DNA of 64,000 nucleotides. It comes from Micromonospora sp. CB01531 (lineage in GTDB: Bacteria; Actinomycetota; Actinomycetes; Mycobacteriales; Micromonosporaceae). The position numbers and the translations under genes were made by a program. Below, one piece after another: positions 20,066 to 29,584 of this stretch (position 1 is the first letter of the stretch; each line of letters begins with the position of its first letter). The stretch is taken from the NCBI RefSeq assembly GCF_001905095.1, contig NZ_LWLS01000060.1:70467-134466 (forward strand), in the 5' to 3' direction. The notes under the pieces were generated by a model. That model had not been told where the DNA came from and did no database searches. It saw only the letters and a program-made list of their open reading frames with translations.

Positions 20066-20209
20066 CCGAACGGGTGACAACCGGAAGGCGGGCCCGTCGC
20101 AGCGTATTCGGAAACTGTCGGGAAGATGGCCGAACGGATGACAACCAAATCGGTCCGTTATTGCACCGAGTCATTTCGTAAACCAGATCGTTGTCAATGT
20201 CTGACAACC
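20066..20209 (+). promoter_or_regulatory. operator region upstream of the peptide ABC operon
   Basis: The 357-bp gap 19947-20303 has no gene. It holds two direct copies of CCGAACGGRTGACAACC (20066-20082 and 20130-20146) and a perfect inverted repeat GTTGTCA-ATGTC-TGACAAC (20190-20208). All three share TGACAAC. The palindrome is about 95 bp before the first start codon, in clearly less GC-rich DNA, and would suit a dimeric repressor or activator. A possible -10 (TAACGA, 20226-20231) lies just downstream. Which regulator binds is unknown. Confidence 0.6.
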
Positions 20210-20303
20210 GATCCGGCCGTTACCGTAACGATTCAATTCGCCGTTCCCCAGCGGTTTACCGTCGGGTGGCAGGACGTTTTCGTCGCCGTCGGGAGGGCTC
20301 CTC

Positions 20304-21335
20304 ATGAGCGACATGTCCCAGCCACCGTCGTTGACCGCGCACGGTGACCCGGCCGCCCCGGACGTCGCCGTCGAAACCGAATCCCCGCCTGAGGGCGGCC
20401 GGCGGGAGATCGTCGGCCGGTCGCCGAATCAGCTCGCCTGGCTGCGGCTCAAGCGGGACCGGACCGCCCGGCTCAGCGCCCTGACGCTGGTCGTCGCCGC
20501 CCTTGTCGCCCTCTGCGCGCCGCTGCTCGGCTGGCTCACCGGAATGGACCCGACGGACAAGTTCGTGGATCGGCTCAACGATTTCGGAATGCCGATCGGC
20601 TACGCCGGCGGCGTCAGCTCCGAACACTGGCTCGGACTCGAACCGGGCAGCGGACGGGACATCATGCTCCAGTTGGTGTACGGACTGCGGACGTCATTGT
20701 TCATCGCCTTCGCCTCGGCCCTGCTGGCGTCGGTCATCGGGGTGACGGTGGGTGTGGTGGCCGGGTGGGCGCGCGGCTGGCTGGAAAGCGTCATCAACTG
20801 GCTGGTCGACCTCACGCTGGCATTCCCGTTCCTCATTTTCGCTCTCGCGGTGATCCCGATCCTGCAGGACCGCTTCTACACCGAGCGGGAGGCGCCGCCG
20901 CCGGCCTTCCGGGTTGCCCTGATCATCGCCACCTTCGGCCTGTTCAGTTGGACGTACACGGCCCGGCTGGTCCGCGGCCAGGTGATCTCCCTGCGCGAGC
21001 GGGAGTTCGTCGAGGCCGCCCGGGCCGCCGGCGCCGGCACCGGGCACATCCTGTTCCGGCAACTGCTGCCGAACATCTGGGCCCCGATCCTGGTCACGGT
21101 CTCGCTGAACGTGCCGCAGTTCATCGCCATCGAGGCCGCCCTGGCCTTCGTCAACATCGGCGTCACCGAACCCACGCCTGACCTCGGCCGGATGATCTAC
21201 AACAGCATCGGCTACGTGGCCAGCGACCCCTGGTACACCCTGTTCCCCGGATTGACGATCTTCCTGCTGGTCCTGGCGTTAAACCTCTTCGGTGACGCCC
21301 TGCGCGACTCGCTGGATCCCCGGTCGACCCGGTAA
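20304..21335 (+). CDS. oligopeptide ABC transporter permease (DppC/OppC type)
   Basis: This 343-residue inner-membrane permease has the N-terminal TM typical of DppC/OppC, an extracytoplasmic loop and five further TMs. The EAA loop is readable as REFVEAARAAGAGTGHILFRQLLPN. A GGGAGG precedes the ATG. It is the first gene of a five-gene operon whose products import peptides or similar solutes; it pairs with the DppB-type permease at 23200. It opens with an unusually long soluble N-terminal stretch of about 50 residues. Confidence 0.92.
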   Translation: MSDMSQPPSLTAHGDPAAPDVAVETESPPEGGRREIVGRSPNQLAWLRLKRDRTARLSALTLVVAALVALCAPLLGWLTGMDPTDKFVDRLNDFGMPIGYAGGVSSEHWLGLEPGSGRDIMLQLVYGLRTSLFIAFASALLASVIGVTVGVVAGWARGWLESVINWLVDLTLAFPFLIFALAVIPILQDRFYTEREAPPPAFRVALIIATFGLFSWTYTARLVRGQVISLREREFVEAARAAGAGTGHILFRQLLPNIWAPILVTVSLNVPQFIAIEAALAFVNIGVTEPTPDLGRMIYNSIGYVASDPWYTLFPGLTIFLLVLALNLFGDALRDSLDPRSTR

Positions 21336-21394
21336 CCCCCGACCATCAAACACGCCCGGCCGGCGGGGCCGCCGGGCGGGAAAGGGAGCACACC

Positions 21395-23140
21395 GTGCGA
21401 GCACGAACCCGGACACTGACCACCGGTGTCCTCGCCGCGGCGCTCGTCGCCGCCGGTTGCAGCCCGACCACCGAGAGCGGTGGTGGCGGCGACGACAAGA
21501 CGAAGACCCAGACCGGCTCGGTCTCCTACGAGCCCGCCGACAACCAGGGCCCGGCGAAGGCGGTCGACGGGGCCGCCCGCGGCGGCACCCTCACCATCAT
21601 GCAGAACTCCGACTTCGAGCACCTCGACCCGGCCCGCAACTACGTCAACGTGCAGCAGGTCACCGGCGGGCTCCTCTACCGGGCGCTCAACGGCTACAAG
21701 GAGGACGGCACCGGCAAGCTGCTGCTCGTCGGCGACCTCGCCACCGATCCGGGCAAGGACGTCAACAAGGACTGCAAGGTGTGGGAGTTCACCCTGCGCG
21801 AGGGGGTGAAGTACGAGGACGGCTCTCCGGTGACCAGTAAGGACGTGGCCTACGGCATCGCCCGCTCGTTCGCGTCCAACCTCAACGAGGGGCCGCACTA
21901 CATCCAGCAGTGGCTCTACCCGGGTGGGGCGTACAACGCGAAGTACCAGGGGCCGTACGACGGCGGCAAGCCGGCGCCGGACGGCATCGAGACGCCCGAC
22001 GACCGCACCATCCGGTTCACCTTCCCGGAGGCGCACTGCGACCTGCCGTACGCGGCCGCGCTGCCCACCAGCGCGCCCGTGCCCGCGGCCAAGGACACCC
22101 GGGCCAACTACGACCTGCGGCCCTTCTCCTCCGGGCCGTACAAGGTCAAGTCGTACCAGCGGGACGTGGCGCTGGAACTGGAGCGCAACCCGAACTGGGA
22201 CCCGAAGACCGACCCCATCCGCAACGCGTACCCGGACGCCATCCGGATCACCTTCGGCCTGGAGCAGGCGCAGATCGCCGAGCGGCTCGTCGCCGACGCC
22301 CAGGCCGACCAGGCCGCGCTGAGCTGGACCGACGTGCCGCCGGCCGTACTGCCCCGGACCACTGCGGCCGGCGTCGTCGAGCGGGTCGTCAAGGGCCCGA
22401 CGCAGTACACCTGGGTGCTGAACATCAACACCCAGCGGGTCACCGACCTGAACGTCCGCAAGGCGCTGAACTACGCCGTGGACAAGGACGCCGCGCTCAA
22501 GGCGATCGGTGGGCAGGCGGCGGGCTCCCCGGCCACCACGCTGATGTCGCCGACCACGGCCGGTTGGAAGAAGTACGACGTCTTCAACGCCCCGGTCACC
22601 GGTGACAAGGCCAAGGTCACCGAGTTGCTCGCCGGCAAGCGCCCGAAGCTGGTCTTCGCCCACTCCAACACGGAGCTGCGGACCCAGCAGGCCGAGGCGA
22701 TCCGGAAGAACCTCACCGACATGGGCTTCGACATCGTGATGAAGCCCATCGAGAGCAGCAGCTACTACGACGAGATCGGCCGCAAGAACAACCCGTACGA
22801 CCTCTACATCAGCGGCTGGGGCTCGGACTGGCCGACCGGCTCGACCGTCATCCCGCCGGTGTACGACGGGCGAGAGATCGTCGCCGAGGGGAACAACAAC
22901 GTCTCGTACCTCAACGAGCCGTCGATCGGCGCCGAGGTCGACCAGGTCCGTAACCTGCCCGCCGCCGAGCAGGACGCCGGGTGGATGGCCCTGGACGAGA
23001 AGATCATGCGGGAGTACGTCCCGGTCGTGCCCTGCTACTACGACGCCGCCTACGAGCTGCACGGGTCGAAGGTCGGCAACGCCTTCCTCAGCGACGCCTT
23101 CGGGATCATCTCGCTCAACGGCATCTATGTGAAGCAGTGA
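21395..23140 (+). CDS. oligopeptide-binding lipoprotein of an ABC transporter
   Basis: This 581-residue SBP_bac_5-type protein has a signal peptide ending in the lipobox VAAGC, so it is lipid-anchored outside the membrane, then a Gly/Lys-rich linker. The mature part shows GGTLTIMQNSDFEHLDPARNY and the DVRKALNYA-like segment LNVRKALNYAVDKDAAL, typical of DppA/OppA proteins. It captures the solute for the two permeases. The GTG start at 21395 follows GGGAGC. A 13-bp hairpin lies just after the stop and may keep this gene more abundant than the downstream genes. Confidence 0.92.
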   Translation: MRARTRTLTTGVLAAALVAAGCSPTTESGGGGDDKTKTQTGSVSYEPADNQGPAKAVDGAARGGTLTIMQNSDFEHLDPARNYVNVQQVTGGLLYRALNGYKEDGTGKLLLVGDLATDPGKDVNKDCKVWEFTLREGVKYEDGSPVTSKDVAYGIARSFASNLNEGPHYIQQWLYPGGAYNAKYQGPYDGGKPAPDGIETPDDRTIRFTFPEAHCDLPYAAALPTSAPVPAAKDTRANYDLRPFSSGPYKVKSYQRDVALELERNPNWDPKTDPIRNAYPDAIRITFGLEQAQIAERLVADAQADQAALSWTDVPPAVLPRTTAAGVVERVVKGPTQYTWVLNINTQRVTDLNVRKALNYAVDKDAALKAIGGQAAGSPATTLMSPTTAGWKKYDVFNAPVTGDKAKVTELLAGKRPKLVFAHSNTELRTQQAEAIRKNLTDMGFDIVMKPIESSSYYDEIGRKNNPYDLYISGWGSDWPTGSTVIPPVYDGREIVAEGNNNVSYLNEPSIGAEVDQVRNLPAAEQDAGWMALDEKIMREYVPVVPCYYDAAYELHGSKVGNAFLSDAFGIISLNGIYVKQ

Positions 23141-23145
23141 CCGCC

Positions 23146-23177
23146 GTGGGGGCGGCCCTCGTCCGGGCCGCCCCCAC
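23146..23177 (+). terminator. strong hairpin after the binding-protein gene
   Basis: A perfect 13-bp stem (23146-23158 with 23165-23177) and a six-base loop lie six bases after the stop of the binding protein. There is no U-tract and the operon continues, so it more likely acts as a 3' stabiliser or partial attenuator than a full terminator. Such elements commonly raise binding-protein levels over permease levels. Confidence 0.55.
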
Positions 23178-23199
23178 CGTCCATCGGGGAGGTGTTCCC

Positions 23200-24189
23200 G
23201 TGTTCCGTTTCGTCCTCCGGCGGCTCGTCGTCGCCGCGGTGACCCTCGCGGTCATCAGCCTGGTCACCTTCGGTCTCTTCTTCGCGGTGCCGAGCAGCCC
23301 GGCCAAGGTGATGTGCGGCAAGAACTGCACCACCGAGGACATCGCGCAGGTCGAGCAGCGGCTCGGCATCGACCAGCCGTTGCCCCGCCAGTACGCGGAC
23401 TTCGTCAAGGGGGTCTTCGTCGGCCGCACGTACGGCTCGGGGGACTTCCGGCAGGACTGCCCGGCACCCTGCCTGGGCTACTCGTTCCGCAACAACCAGC
23501 CGGTCACGGAGATCATCACCCAGCGGCTGCCGGTCACCCTCAGCATCGTCTTCGGTGGCGCGGTGCTCTGGCTGGCGTTGGGCATCTCGCTGGGCATGGT
23601 GTCGGCGCTGCGCCGCGGAACGGTCTTCGACCGGGCCGCGATCGGCATCACCCTGGCCGGGGCGTCCATGCAGGTCTACTTCTTCGGGCTGGTCCTGCTC
23701 TACCTGCTGGTGTACGCCACCGGCCTGCTGCCGTTCCCCAGCTACACCCCGTTGACCGAGAACCCGGCCCGGTGGGCGGTGGGCCTGCTGCTGCCCTGGA
23801 TGACGCTCGGCTTCCTCAACTCGGCGCTGTACGCCCGGCTGTCCCGGGCGCAGATGTTGGAGACCCTGTCGGAGGACTTCGTGCGGACCGCCCGGGCCAA
23901 GGGGCTCTCCACGCGGCAGGTGCACACCCGGCACGCGCTGCGGGCCGCGATCACGCCCATCGTCACCATCGCCGGCCTGGACATCGGCACCAGCCTCGGC
24001 GGGACGTTCATCACCGAGACCATCTTCGGTCTGCAGGGGCTGGGCAAGGCGACCGTGGAGGCGGTGCAGTTCCTCAACCTGCCGGTGGTCATGGCGACCG
24101 TGCTGCTGGCGGCGGTGTTCATCGTGGTCGCCAACATCGTGGTCGACGTGCTCTACGCGGTCATCGACCCGCGGGTCCGGCTGAACTGA
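23200..24189 (+). CDS. oligopeptide ABC transporter permease (DppB/OppB type)
   Basis: This 329-residue permease begins FRFVLRRLVVAAVTLAVISL, the conserved DppB opening. It has an extended periplasmic loop and an EAA motif in DFVRTARAKGLSTRQVHTRHAL. GGGGAGG seven bases before GTG 23200 decides the start; the open frame extends further upstream without a ribosome site. The first loop carries four Cys (KVMCGKNC and QDCPAPC), which could form disulphides and is unusual for this family. It partners the permease at 20304. Confidence 0.92.
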   Translation: MFRFVLRRLVVAAVTLAVISLVTFGLFFAVPSSPAKVMCGKNCTTEDIAQVEQRLGIDQPLPRQYADFVKGVFVGRTYGSGDFRQDCPAPCLGYSFRNNQPVTEIITQRLPVTLSIVFGGAVLWLALGISLGMVSALRRGTVFDRAAIGITLAGASMQVYFFGLVLLYLLVYATGLLPFPSYTPLTENPARWAVGLLLPWMTLGFLNSALYARLSRAQMLETLSEDFVRTARAKGLSTRQVHTRHALRAAITPIVTIAGLDIGTSLGGTFITETIFGLQGLGKATVEAVQFLNLPVVMATVLLAAVFIVVANIVVDVLYAVIDPRVRLN

Positions 24190-24202
24190 CGGAGGGATCG
24201 AG

Positions 24203-25267
24203 ATGGTGAAGCTACCGGCCTCCCGCTCGGGCGAGGGCCCCTATCTGCGGGTCAAGGACCTGCGGGTGCGGTTCGACACCGAGGACGGCGTGGTCCGTGC
24301 CGTTGATGGGGTGTCGTTCTCGGTCGAGCGGGGTCGCACCCTCGGCATTGTGGGGGAGTCGGGTTCGGGTAAGAGCGTGACGTCGTTGGCGATCCTGGGT
24401 TTGCACAACGCGAAGCGGGCCACGATCAGCGGGGAGATCTCGGTGGGTGGCCGTCAGTTGGTGGGCCTGCCGGAGGAGGAGGTCCGGCGGCTGCGGGGCC
24501 GGGACATGGCGATGATCTTCCAGGATCCGTTGTCGGCCCTGCATCCGTATTACACGGTGGGTAGGCAGATCGCTGAGGCGTATCGGGTGCATCATCCGCG
24601 GGCCGGCCGGCGGGAGGCCCGCGGCCGGGCGGTGGAGATGTTGGGTCGGGTGGGGATTCCGCAGCCGGGGAAGCGGTTCGATCAGTATCCGCACGAGTTT
24701 TCGGGTGGGATGCGGCAGCGGGCGATGATCGCGATGGCGTTGGTGAACGATCCGGATCTGTTGATCGCGGATGAGCCGACGACGGCGTTGGATGTGACGG
24801 TGCAGGCGCAGATCCTGGACCTCCTGGAAGACCTCCAGCAGGAGTTCCAGTCGGCGATCATCCTGATCACCCATGACCTTGGGGTCGTCAGCCAGGTGGC
24901 GGATGACGTGTTGGTGATGTACGGCGGTCGGGCGGTCGAGCACGGGAGTGTGGAGCAGGTGTTGCGGCGGCCGCAGCATCCGTACACGTGGGGGTTGTTG
25001 TCGAGTGTGCCGTCGTTGCACGGTGACGCGGACGCGGACCTGGTGCCGATCAAGGGCAATCCGCCCTCGTTGATCAACCTGCCCTCGGGGTGTGCCTTCC
25101 ACCCGCGCTGCCGTTACGCGGACCGCAACGGCGACCGTTCCCGCACCGACGTGCCGGAGCTGCGCCAGGTGGTCGAGCGGGGGCATCTGGTCGCCTGCCA
25201 CCTGCCGGAGGCCGCCCGGCAACGCATCTACCGCGACGAGATCGCCCAGGTGGGGGTGGCGAGATGA
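24203..25267 (+). CDS. oligopeptide ABC transporter ATP-binding protein (DppD type)
   Basis: This 354-residue ATPase has a Walker [16 protein letters not shown]-loop [15 protein letters not shown], signature [15 protein letters not shown], Walker [14 protein letters not shown] and the H-loop [10 protein letters not shown]. The C-terminal oligopeptide/dipeptide extension has GCAFHPRC, where Cys often bind an iron-sulphur cluster. From about 24330 to 25080 the codons end unusually often in T or TTG, unlike the neighbouring permease gene, hinting at mosaic origin. The stop overlaps the next start as ATGA. Confidence 0.92.
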   Translation: MVKLPASRSGEGPYLRVKDLRVRFDTEDGVVRAVDGVSFSVERGRTLGIVGESGSGKSVTSLAILGLHNAKRATISGEISVGGRQLVGLPEEEVRRLRGRDMAMIFQDPLSALHPYYTVGRQIAEAYRVHHPRAGRREARGRAVEMLGRVGIPQPGKRFDQYPHEFSGGMRQRAMIAMALVNDPDLLIADEPTTALDVTVQAQILDLLEDLQQEFQSAIILITHDLGVVSQVADDVLVMYGGRAVEHGSVEQVLRRPQHPYTWGLLSSVPSLHGDADADLVPIKGNPPSLINLPSGCAFHPRCRYADRNGDRSRTDVPELRQVVERGHLVACHLPEAARQRIYRDEIAQVGVAR

Positions 25268-26325
25268 GCACGGTCAACGGCCGGCTTCCGGCCGCCATCG
25301 TCGGCGAACCCGAGCCGCGCGCACCCGAGGCGCTGCTGCGGGTGCGCGGCCTGACCAAGCACTTCCCCGTCCGGGGCGCCCTCGGCGGCCGCGCGCTCGT
25401 GCGGGCGGTGGACGGGCTGGACTTCGACGTCCGGCCGGGGGAGACGTTGGGCCTGGTCGGGGAGTCGGGCTGTGGGAAGACCACCACCGGGCGGATGCTG
25501 GTCCGACTGCTGGACTCCACCTCCGGGTCGATCGAGTTCGCGGGGCGGGACATCACGCACGCCCGCCGCGGTGAGTTACGGCCGCTGCGGCAGGACCTGC
25601 AGATCATCTTCCAGGACCCCTACGCCTCGCTGAACCCCCGCCACACCGTCGGCCGCATCGTCGCCATGCCGCTTCAGGTCAACGGCATCAACCCACCCGG
25701 CGGCACCAAGAAACGCGTCCAGGAACTGCTCGAACTCGTCGGCCTCAACCCCGAGCACTACAACCGCTACCCCCACGAATTCTCCGGCGGCCAACGCCAA
25801 CGCATCGGCATCGCCCGCGCCCTCGCCCTACGCCCCAAACTCATCGTCGCCGACGAACCCGTCTCCGCCCTCGACGTCTCCATCCAGGCCCAGGTCATCA
25901 ACCTCCTGCGCGACCTGCAACGCGACCTCGACCTGGCCTTCGTCTTCATCGCCCACGACCTCGCCGTCGTCCGCCACTTCTGCCACCGCGTCGCCGTCAT
26001 GTACCTCGGCAAAATCGTCGAAATCGGCGACCGCAACGACATCTACCAACACCCCCAACACCCCTACACCCGAGCCCTGCTGTCCGCCATCCCCGACGTC
26101 ACCACCCTCGGCCCAGCCGGGCGGATCCGCCTGGCCGGGGACGTACCCACCCCACTCAACCCACCATCAGGCTGCCGCTTCCGCACCCGCTGCTGGAAAG
26201 CCCAGGACCACTGCGCCACCGAAGAACCCGCCCTGATCACCCGCGACGGCGGCACCCAACTCACCGCCTGCCACTACCCCGAACGCGGAGCACTGTCGGA
26301 AACCAAAGCTGCTGCGGTGGGTTGA
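25264..26325 (+). CDS. oligopeptide ABC transporter ATP-binding protein (DppF type)
   Basis: This 353-residue ATPase carries [14 protein letters not shown] (Walker A), [30 protein letters not shown] (signature), [14 protein letters not shown] (Walker B) and [11 protein letters not shown]. The C-terminal domain has [16 protein letters not shown]. It forms the ATPase heterodimer with the upstream protein. Its start overlaps the upstream stop by four bases. From about 25620 onward nearly every codon ends in C and A-containing codons appear, a style different from both its own first third and the preceding gene. Confidence 0.92.
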   Translation: MSTVNGRLPAAIVGEPEPRAPEALLRVRGLTKHFPVRGALGGRALVRAVDGLDFDVRPGETLGLVGESGCGKTTTGRMLVRLLDSTSGSIEFAGRDITHARRGELRPLRQDLQIIFQDPYASLNPRHTVGRIVAMPLQVNGINPPGGTKKRVQELLELVGLNPEHYNRYPHEFSGGQRQRIGIARALALRPKLIVADEPVSALDVSIQAQVINLLRDLQRDLDLAFVFIAHDLAVVRHFCHRVAVMYLGKIVEIGDRNDIYQHPQHPYTRALLSAIPDVTTLGPAGRIRLAGDVPTPLNPPSGCRFRTRCWKAQDHCATEEPALITRDGGTQLTACHYPERGALSETKAAAVG

Positions 26326-26486
26326 GCCGCCACCAACCCATCGAGCCGAACCACGACGGGAGTGGGGCCGACCCGGCGGAGGGATCAAGCCTGACCGCCC
26401 GGAGTCGGGCACGGTCGGCCGCACCCACCATCGAAACCCGCACACCCGCGTGGTGTAACCGCCCCGCAGCGGGGTAGCCGTGCCGC

Positions 26487-27905
26487 ATGGAGCTGGTCGA
26501 GGAGTCGCCGTACCGGTTCCGGATCGACCGGCATGATCCGATGCGGGTCCCCGGGGTGATCTTCGCGTCCCGGTCGCTGCTGCCGGACGCCCGGGCCGAC
26601 AAGTCGCTGGACCAGGTGGCGAACGTGGCCACCCTGCCCGGCATCGTCGGCGCCTCGTACGCCATGCCGGACGTGCACTGGGGGTACGGCTTCCCGATCG
26701 GCGGGGTCGCCGCCACCGACGTCGAGGCCGGCGGGGTCGTGTCGCCCGGCGGGGTGGGCTTCGACATCTCCTGCGGGGTACGGCTGCTCGCCGCGCACCT
26801 GGACCGCGCCGCGCTGCGGCCCCGCATCGAGGCGCTGATGGACGGCCTGGGGGAGGCCACCCCGCGCGGCATGGGCAAGGGCGCGGTGTGGCACCTGAGC
26901 GACCGGGGCGAGCTCGACGCGATGCTGCGCGGCGGCTCCCGGTACGCCGTCGAACGCGGCTACGGCGTCCAGCGGGACCTGGACCGGTGCGAGGACTACG
27001 GCGCGGTCGGCGACGCGAACCCGGCCCAGGTGAGCGAGCGGGCGGTGGAGCGAGGCGCCGGCCAGGTCGGCAGCCTCGGCTCCGGCAACCATTTCCTCGA
27101 GGTGCAGGCCGTCGAGGAGGTGTACGACGAGGCGGTGGCGGCGGCCTTCGGGCTGCGCGCCGGCCAGATTTGCGTGATGATCCACTGTGGGTCGCGGGGG
27201 CTGGGCCATCAGATCTGCACCGACTACGTGCGGGAGATGGAGAAGGCGATGCCCCGGTACGGCATCCACGTGCCCGACCGGCAGCTCGCCTGCGCGCCGG
27301 TGTCGTCCCACGAGGGGCGCGCCTATCTCGGTGCGATGGCCGCCGCAGCGAACTACGCCCGGGCCAACCGGCAACTGCTGCACCACTCGGCCCGCACGGT
27401 GTTCGCGCGGATCACCGGGGGCGACCTGGATCTGGTGTACGACGTCTCGCACAACCTCGCGAAGATCGAGACCCACGGCGTCGACGGCGACCAGCGGCGG
27501 CTCTGCGTACACCGCAAGGGCGCCACCCGGGCATTGCCGCCGGGCCACCCGGACCTGCCGGAGGACCTGCGCCCGGTCGGGCAGCCGGTGCTGATCCCCG
27601 GGTCGATGGGCACCGACTCGTACGTGCTCGTCGGGACACCGGGGGCACCCGCGTTCGCCTCCACCTGCCACGGAGCCGGCCGGACGCAGAGCCGAAAGCA
27701 GGCCGAGAAGGCGGTCCGGGGGCACGATCCGCGCCGCGAGCTGGAGGCGCAGGACATCGCGGTGCGGGGCAAGTCCCGCAAGGGGCTGGCCGAGGAGATG
27801 CCCACCGCGTACAAGGACATCACCGCCGTCATCGAGGCCACCGAGGGGGCCGGGCTGTGCCGGCGGGTGGCCCGGCTCGTCCCGGTCGGCGTGGTGAAGG
27901 GCTGA
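26487..27905 (+). CDS. rtcB: RtcB-family RNA ligase
   Basis: This 472-residue protein is a full RtcB ligase, which joins RNA 2',3'-cyclic phosphate or 3'-phosphate ends to 5'-hydroxyl ends using GTP and Mn. Key blocks are [28 protein letters not shown] (metal Asp93 and Cys96), [13 protein letters not shown] and the nucleotidylation region [13 protein letters not shown] with its His. Its activator archease is encoded convergently 19 bp away. A short CCCCG-CAG-CGGGG hairpin (26462-26474) and a weak TAGCCG box lie directly before the ATG, and there is no Shine-Dalgarno sequence. Confidence 0.95.
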   Translation: MELVEESPYRFRIDRHDPMRVPGVIFASRSLLPDARADKSLDQVANVATLPGIVGASYAMPDVHWGYGFPIGGVAATDVEAGGVVSPGGVGFDISCGVRLLAAHLDRAALRPRIEALMDGLGEATPRGMGKGAVWHLSDRGELDAMLRGGSRYAVERGYGVQRDLDRCEDYGAVGDANPAQVSERAVERGAGQVGSLGSGNHFLEVQAVEEVYDEAVAAAFGLRAGQICVMIHCGSRGLGHQICTDYVREMEKAMPRYGIHVPDRQLACAPVSSHEGRAYLGAMAAAANYARANRQLLHHSARTVFARITGGDLDLVYDVSHNLAKIETHGVDGDQRRLCVHRKGATRALPPGHPDLPEDLRPVGQPVLIPGSMGTDSYVLVGTPGAPAFASTCHGAGRTQSRKQAEKAVRGHDPRRELEAQDIAVRGKSRKGLAEEMPTAYKDITAVIEATEGAGLCRRVARLVPVGVVKG

Positions 27906-27924
27906 CCGTACGCCGGGCCGGCGG

Positions 27925-28353
27925 TCACACGTCGAGCGTCACCGCGCAGGACCAGCCGTCCTGGTCCGGGCCGAAACGCAACTCGTGCAGCGCCACCGCC
28001 TTGGGCACCGCGCCGACCAGTTCCACCGCGTCGGTGTCCACCGTCCACCACCGCACTAGCAGCCCGCCACCGTCGGCCGGGCGTACGTCGGTAGCCAGCG
28101 GCAACATGCCCGCGGTCTCCATCCGGAAGATCACCTCGTCGAGGACGGTGACCAGCATGTCCTCGTCGTCGCCGGGCGGCACGGAGAACTCGGTCTCGGT
28201 GGTGCCGTCCGCGCCGGCGGTGTCGACGAAGGTGTCGACGAGGGCGCTCACCGCCTCGGCCACGCAGTCCTCCCGGTCGGGCGCCCACGCCTCGATCCGT
28301 ACGTCGGCGGTGTGCGGCACGTTCCGGTGCCCCCGCGCCGGTCGTCTGCCCAT
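27925..28353 (-). CDS. archease, RtcB cofactor
   Basis: This 142-residue protein matches archease: HTADVRIEAWAPDREDCVAEAV at the N-terminus (the Asp and neighbouring acidic residues bind metal), VTVLDEVIFRMET in the middle and AVALHELRF near the C-terminus. Archease speeds guanylylation and turnover of RtcB and widens its nucleotide use. The ATG at 28353 has GGGAG six bases upstream; longer frames upstream are artefacts. Its convergent placement beside rtcB makes the pairing firm. Confidence 0.9.
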   Translation of the reverse strand: MGRRPARGHRNVPHTADVRIEAWAPDREDCVAEAVSALVDTFVDTAGADGTTETEFSVPPGDDEDMLVTVLDEVIFRMETAGMLPLATDVRPADGGGLLVRWWTVDTDAVELVGAVPKAVALHELRFGPDQDGWSCAVTLDV

Positions 28354-28509
28354 CTCCCGCTCCCATACCGGACGCCCGCGGCCACCGAGCCGTACGCCGT
28401 CGCGGCGGGCGCGGTGGTGCCGCTGCCACCGTACGTGACGGCGGCCGCCCGGCGCGGGCGCTTCGACCGACCCGGGGCAACGGACCAGCCTGGGCGAGCC
28501 GGCACGGCG

Positions 28510-28539
28510 TTGACGCCCGTGGATCGCCGAACCTAGGCT
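28510..28539 (+). promoter_or_regulatory. consensus-like promoter
   Basis: TTGACG (28510-28515) and TAGGCT (28534-28539) are 18 bases apart. Transcription would start about 28546, a few bases before the ATG at 28550. This is the best sigma-70-type promoter match I found in the window and it should drive the small frame and the hydrolase gene downstream. Confidence 0.55.
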
Positions 28540-28549
28540 GGTCAGGGCC

Positions 28550-28732
28550 ATGACCGTAACCGAGTTGGGCGTTGCCGCTTGGCCGTTTCTGCGGGCCGGA
28601 TGTGCGGTCCGTCTTTGCTGTGGTGCGCCGAGGCCGCGCTGGTTGGCCTGGCCGCCGCCGCAGTCCCAGTACGCCGTCGACTCGTACGGTCCCGACCTGC
28701 CCGGCGCGGATCGGGCCCGGGTGCTGCAGTGA
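28550..28732 (+). CDS. short open frame coupled to the downstream hydrolase gene
   Basis: This 60-residue frame starts just after a good promoter and its TGA overlaps the GTG of the next gene (GTGA), as in coupled pairs. The second half has normal GC-ended codons (QSQYAVDSYGPDLPGADRAR), while the first half is Cys/Trp-rich with irregular third positions. It may be a real small protein, a translated leader, or chance. No family is recognised. Confidence 0.35.
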   Translation: MTVTELGVAAWPFLRAGCAVRLCCGAPRPRWLAWPPPQSQYAVDSYGPDLPGADRARVLQ

Positions 28733-29490
28733 CCGGCCACCAGCGGGAGGGCACCCGGAGGCCGTTCGCGGCGGACGACCTGCCACCGGTCACCTTCGAC
28801 GTCGACGTCCTGGTCGGCCGGTACGCCGACCGACCCGGGCCGGACGGCGACCCGGCCCAGGTACGTGCGGCGCTCGCCGCCAACGGCATCGCGGCGGCGG
28901 CCGTGGCCAGCCTGCGGGCGGCCCTGTTCGACGTGCCCAGCGGCAATGACGAGGTGGCCGCGCTCGCCGGGCCGGCCGTGCTGCCCGTGGGCGCGGTGGA
29001 CCTGCGGGACCCGCTGGGTGCCGAGAGGGAGGTGGTCCGGCTCGCCGAGCGGGGCGTCCGGGCCGTTCGGCTCTTCCCCGACGAGCAGCGGGTGGAGCCG
29101 GACTTCCCGTCCGTGCGGCACGTCGCCCGACGCGCCACCGAAGCCGGACTGGTGCTGCTGGCCGGCGGCGACGTACGCCGGTTCTGGCGGCCCCTGCGCG
29201 GCACGACCGTGGTCTTCCTCGACACCCACTTCTACCACCTGGGCGACTTCGTCGTGGTCGCCCGCGACGAGCCCGGCTTCCACACCTCGACCCGGCTGCT
29301 CAACTCCCCGGACGCCTTGGAGACGGTGGCCGCGCAGGTCGGCCTCGAGCGCCTGCTCTACGGCTCACGCACCCCGTTCCACGAGGCCGTGGTGCCCCGG
29401 CTGCGCCTGCGCCACTCCGATCTGGACCCGCCGGCGGTGGCGGCGGTGGCCGGCGGAAACGCCCGACGGATCCTCGGGGTGGCCGCATGA
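28729..29490 (+). CDS. amidohydrolase-like (TIM-barrel) hypothetical protein
   Basis: This 253-residue protein has alternating beta and helix segments like an amidohydrolase-related barrel: VTFDVDVLVGRY, AVLPVGAVDLRDP, RGVRAVRLFPDEQRV, TVVFLDTHFYHLGDFV and RLLYGSRTPFHEAVVPRLRL. The last block resembles the end of TatD/amidohydrolase-2 folds, but the usual HxH near the N-terminus is absent, so catalysis is doubtful. GTG 28729 is chosen for the GTGA overlap with the upstream short frame. Substrate is unknown. Confidence 0.6.
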   Translation: MTGHQREGTRRPFAADDLPPVTFDVDVLVGRYADRPGPDGDPAQVRAALAANGIAAAAVASLRAALFDVPSGNDEVAALAGPAVLPVGAVDLRDPLGAEREVVRLAERGVRAVRLFPDEQRVEPDFPSVRHVARRATEAGLVLLAGGDVRRFWRPLRGTTVVFLDTHFYHLGDFVVVARDEPGFHTSTRLLNSPDALETVAAQVGLERLLYGSRTPFHEAVVPRLRLRHSDLDPPAVAAVAGGNARRILGVAA

Positions 29491-29584
29491 GCTCTCCCGG
29501 CTCGACCTCGGCGTGGCCTGAGCGGCCCGGCGAGGAGTGCGCGGGCCGGCGGGACTGTCGCACCGGCCGGCTACCGTGCCGGAC

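Noticed and set aside
24212..25222. 336-codon minus-strand frame opposite the DppD gene
   Set aside because: It arises from the T-rich third positions of the ATPase gene; His/Arg-rich translation without motif.
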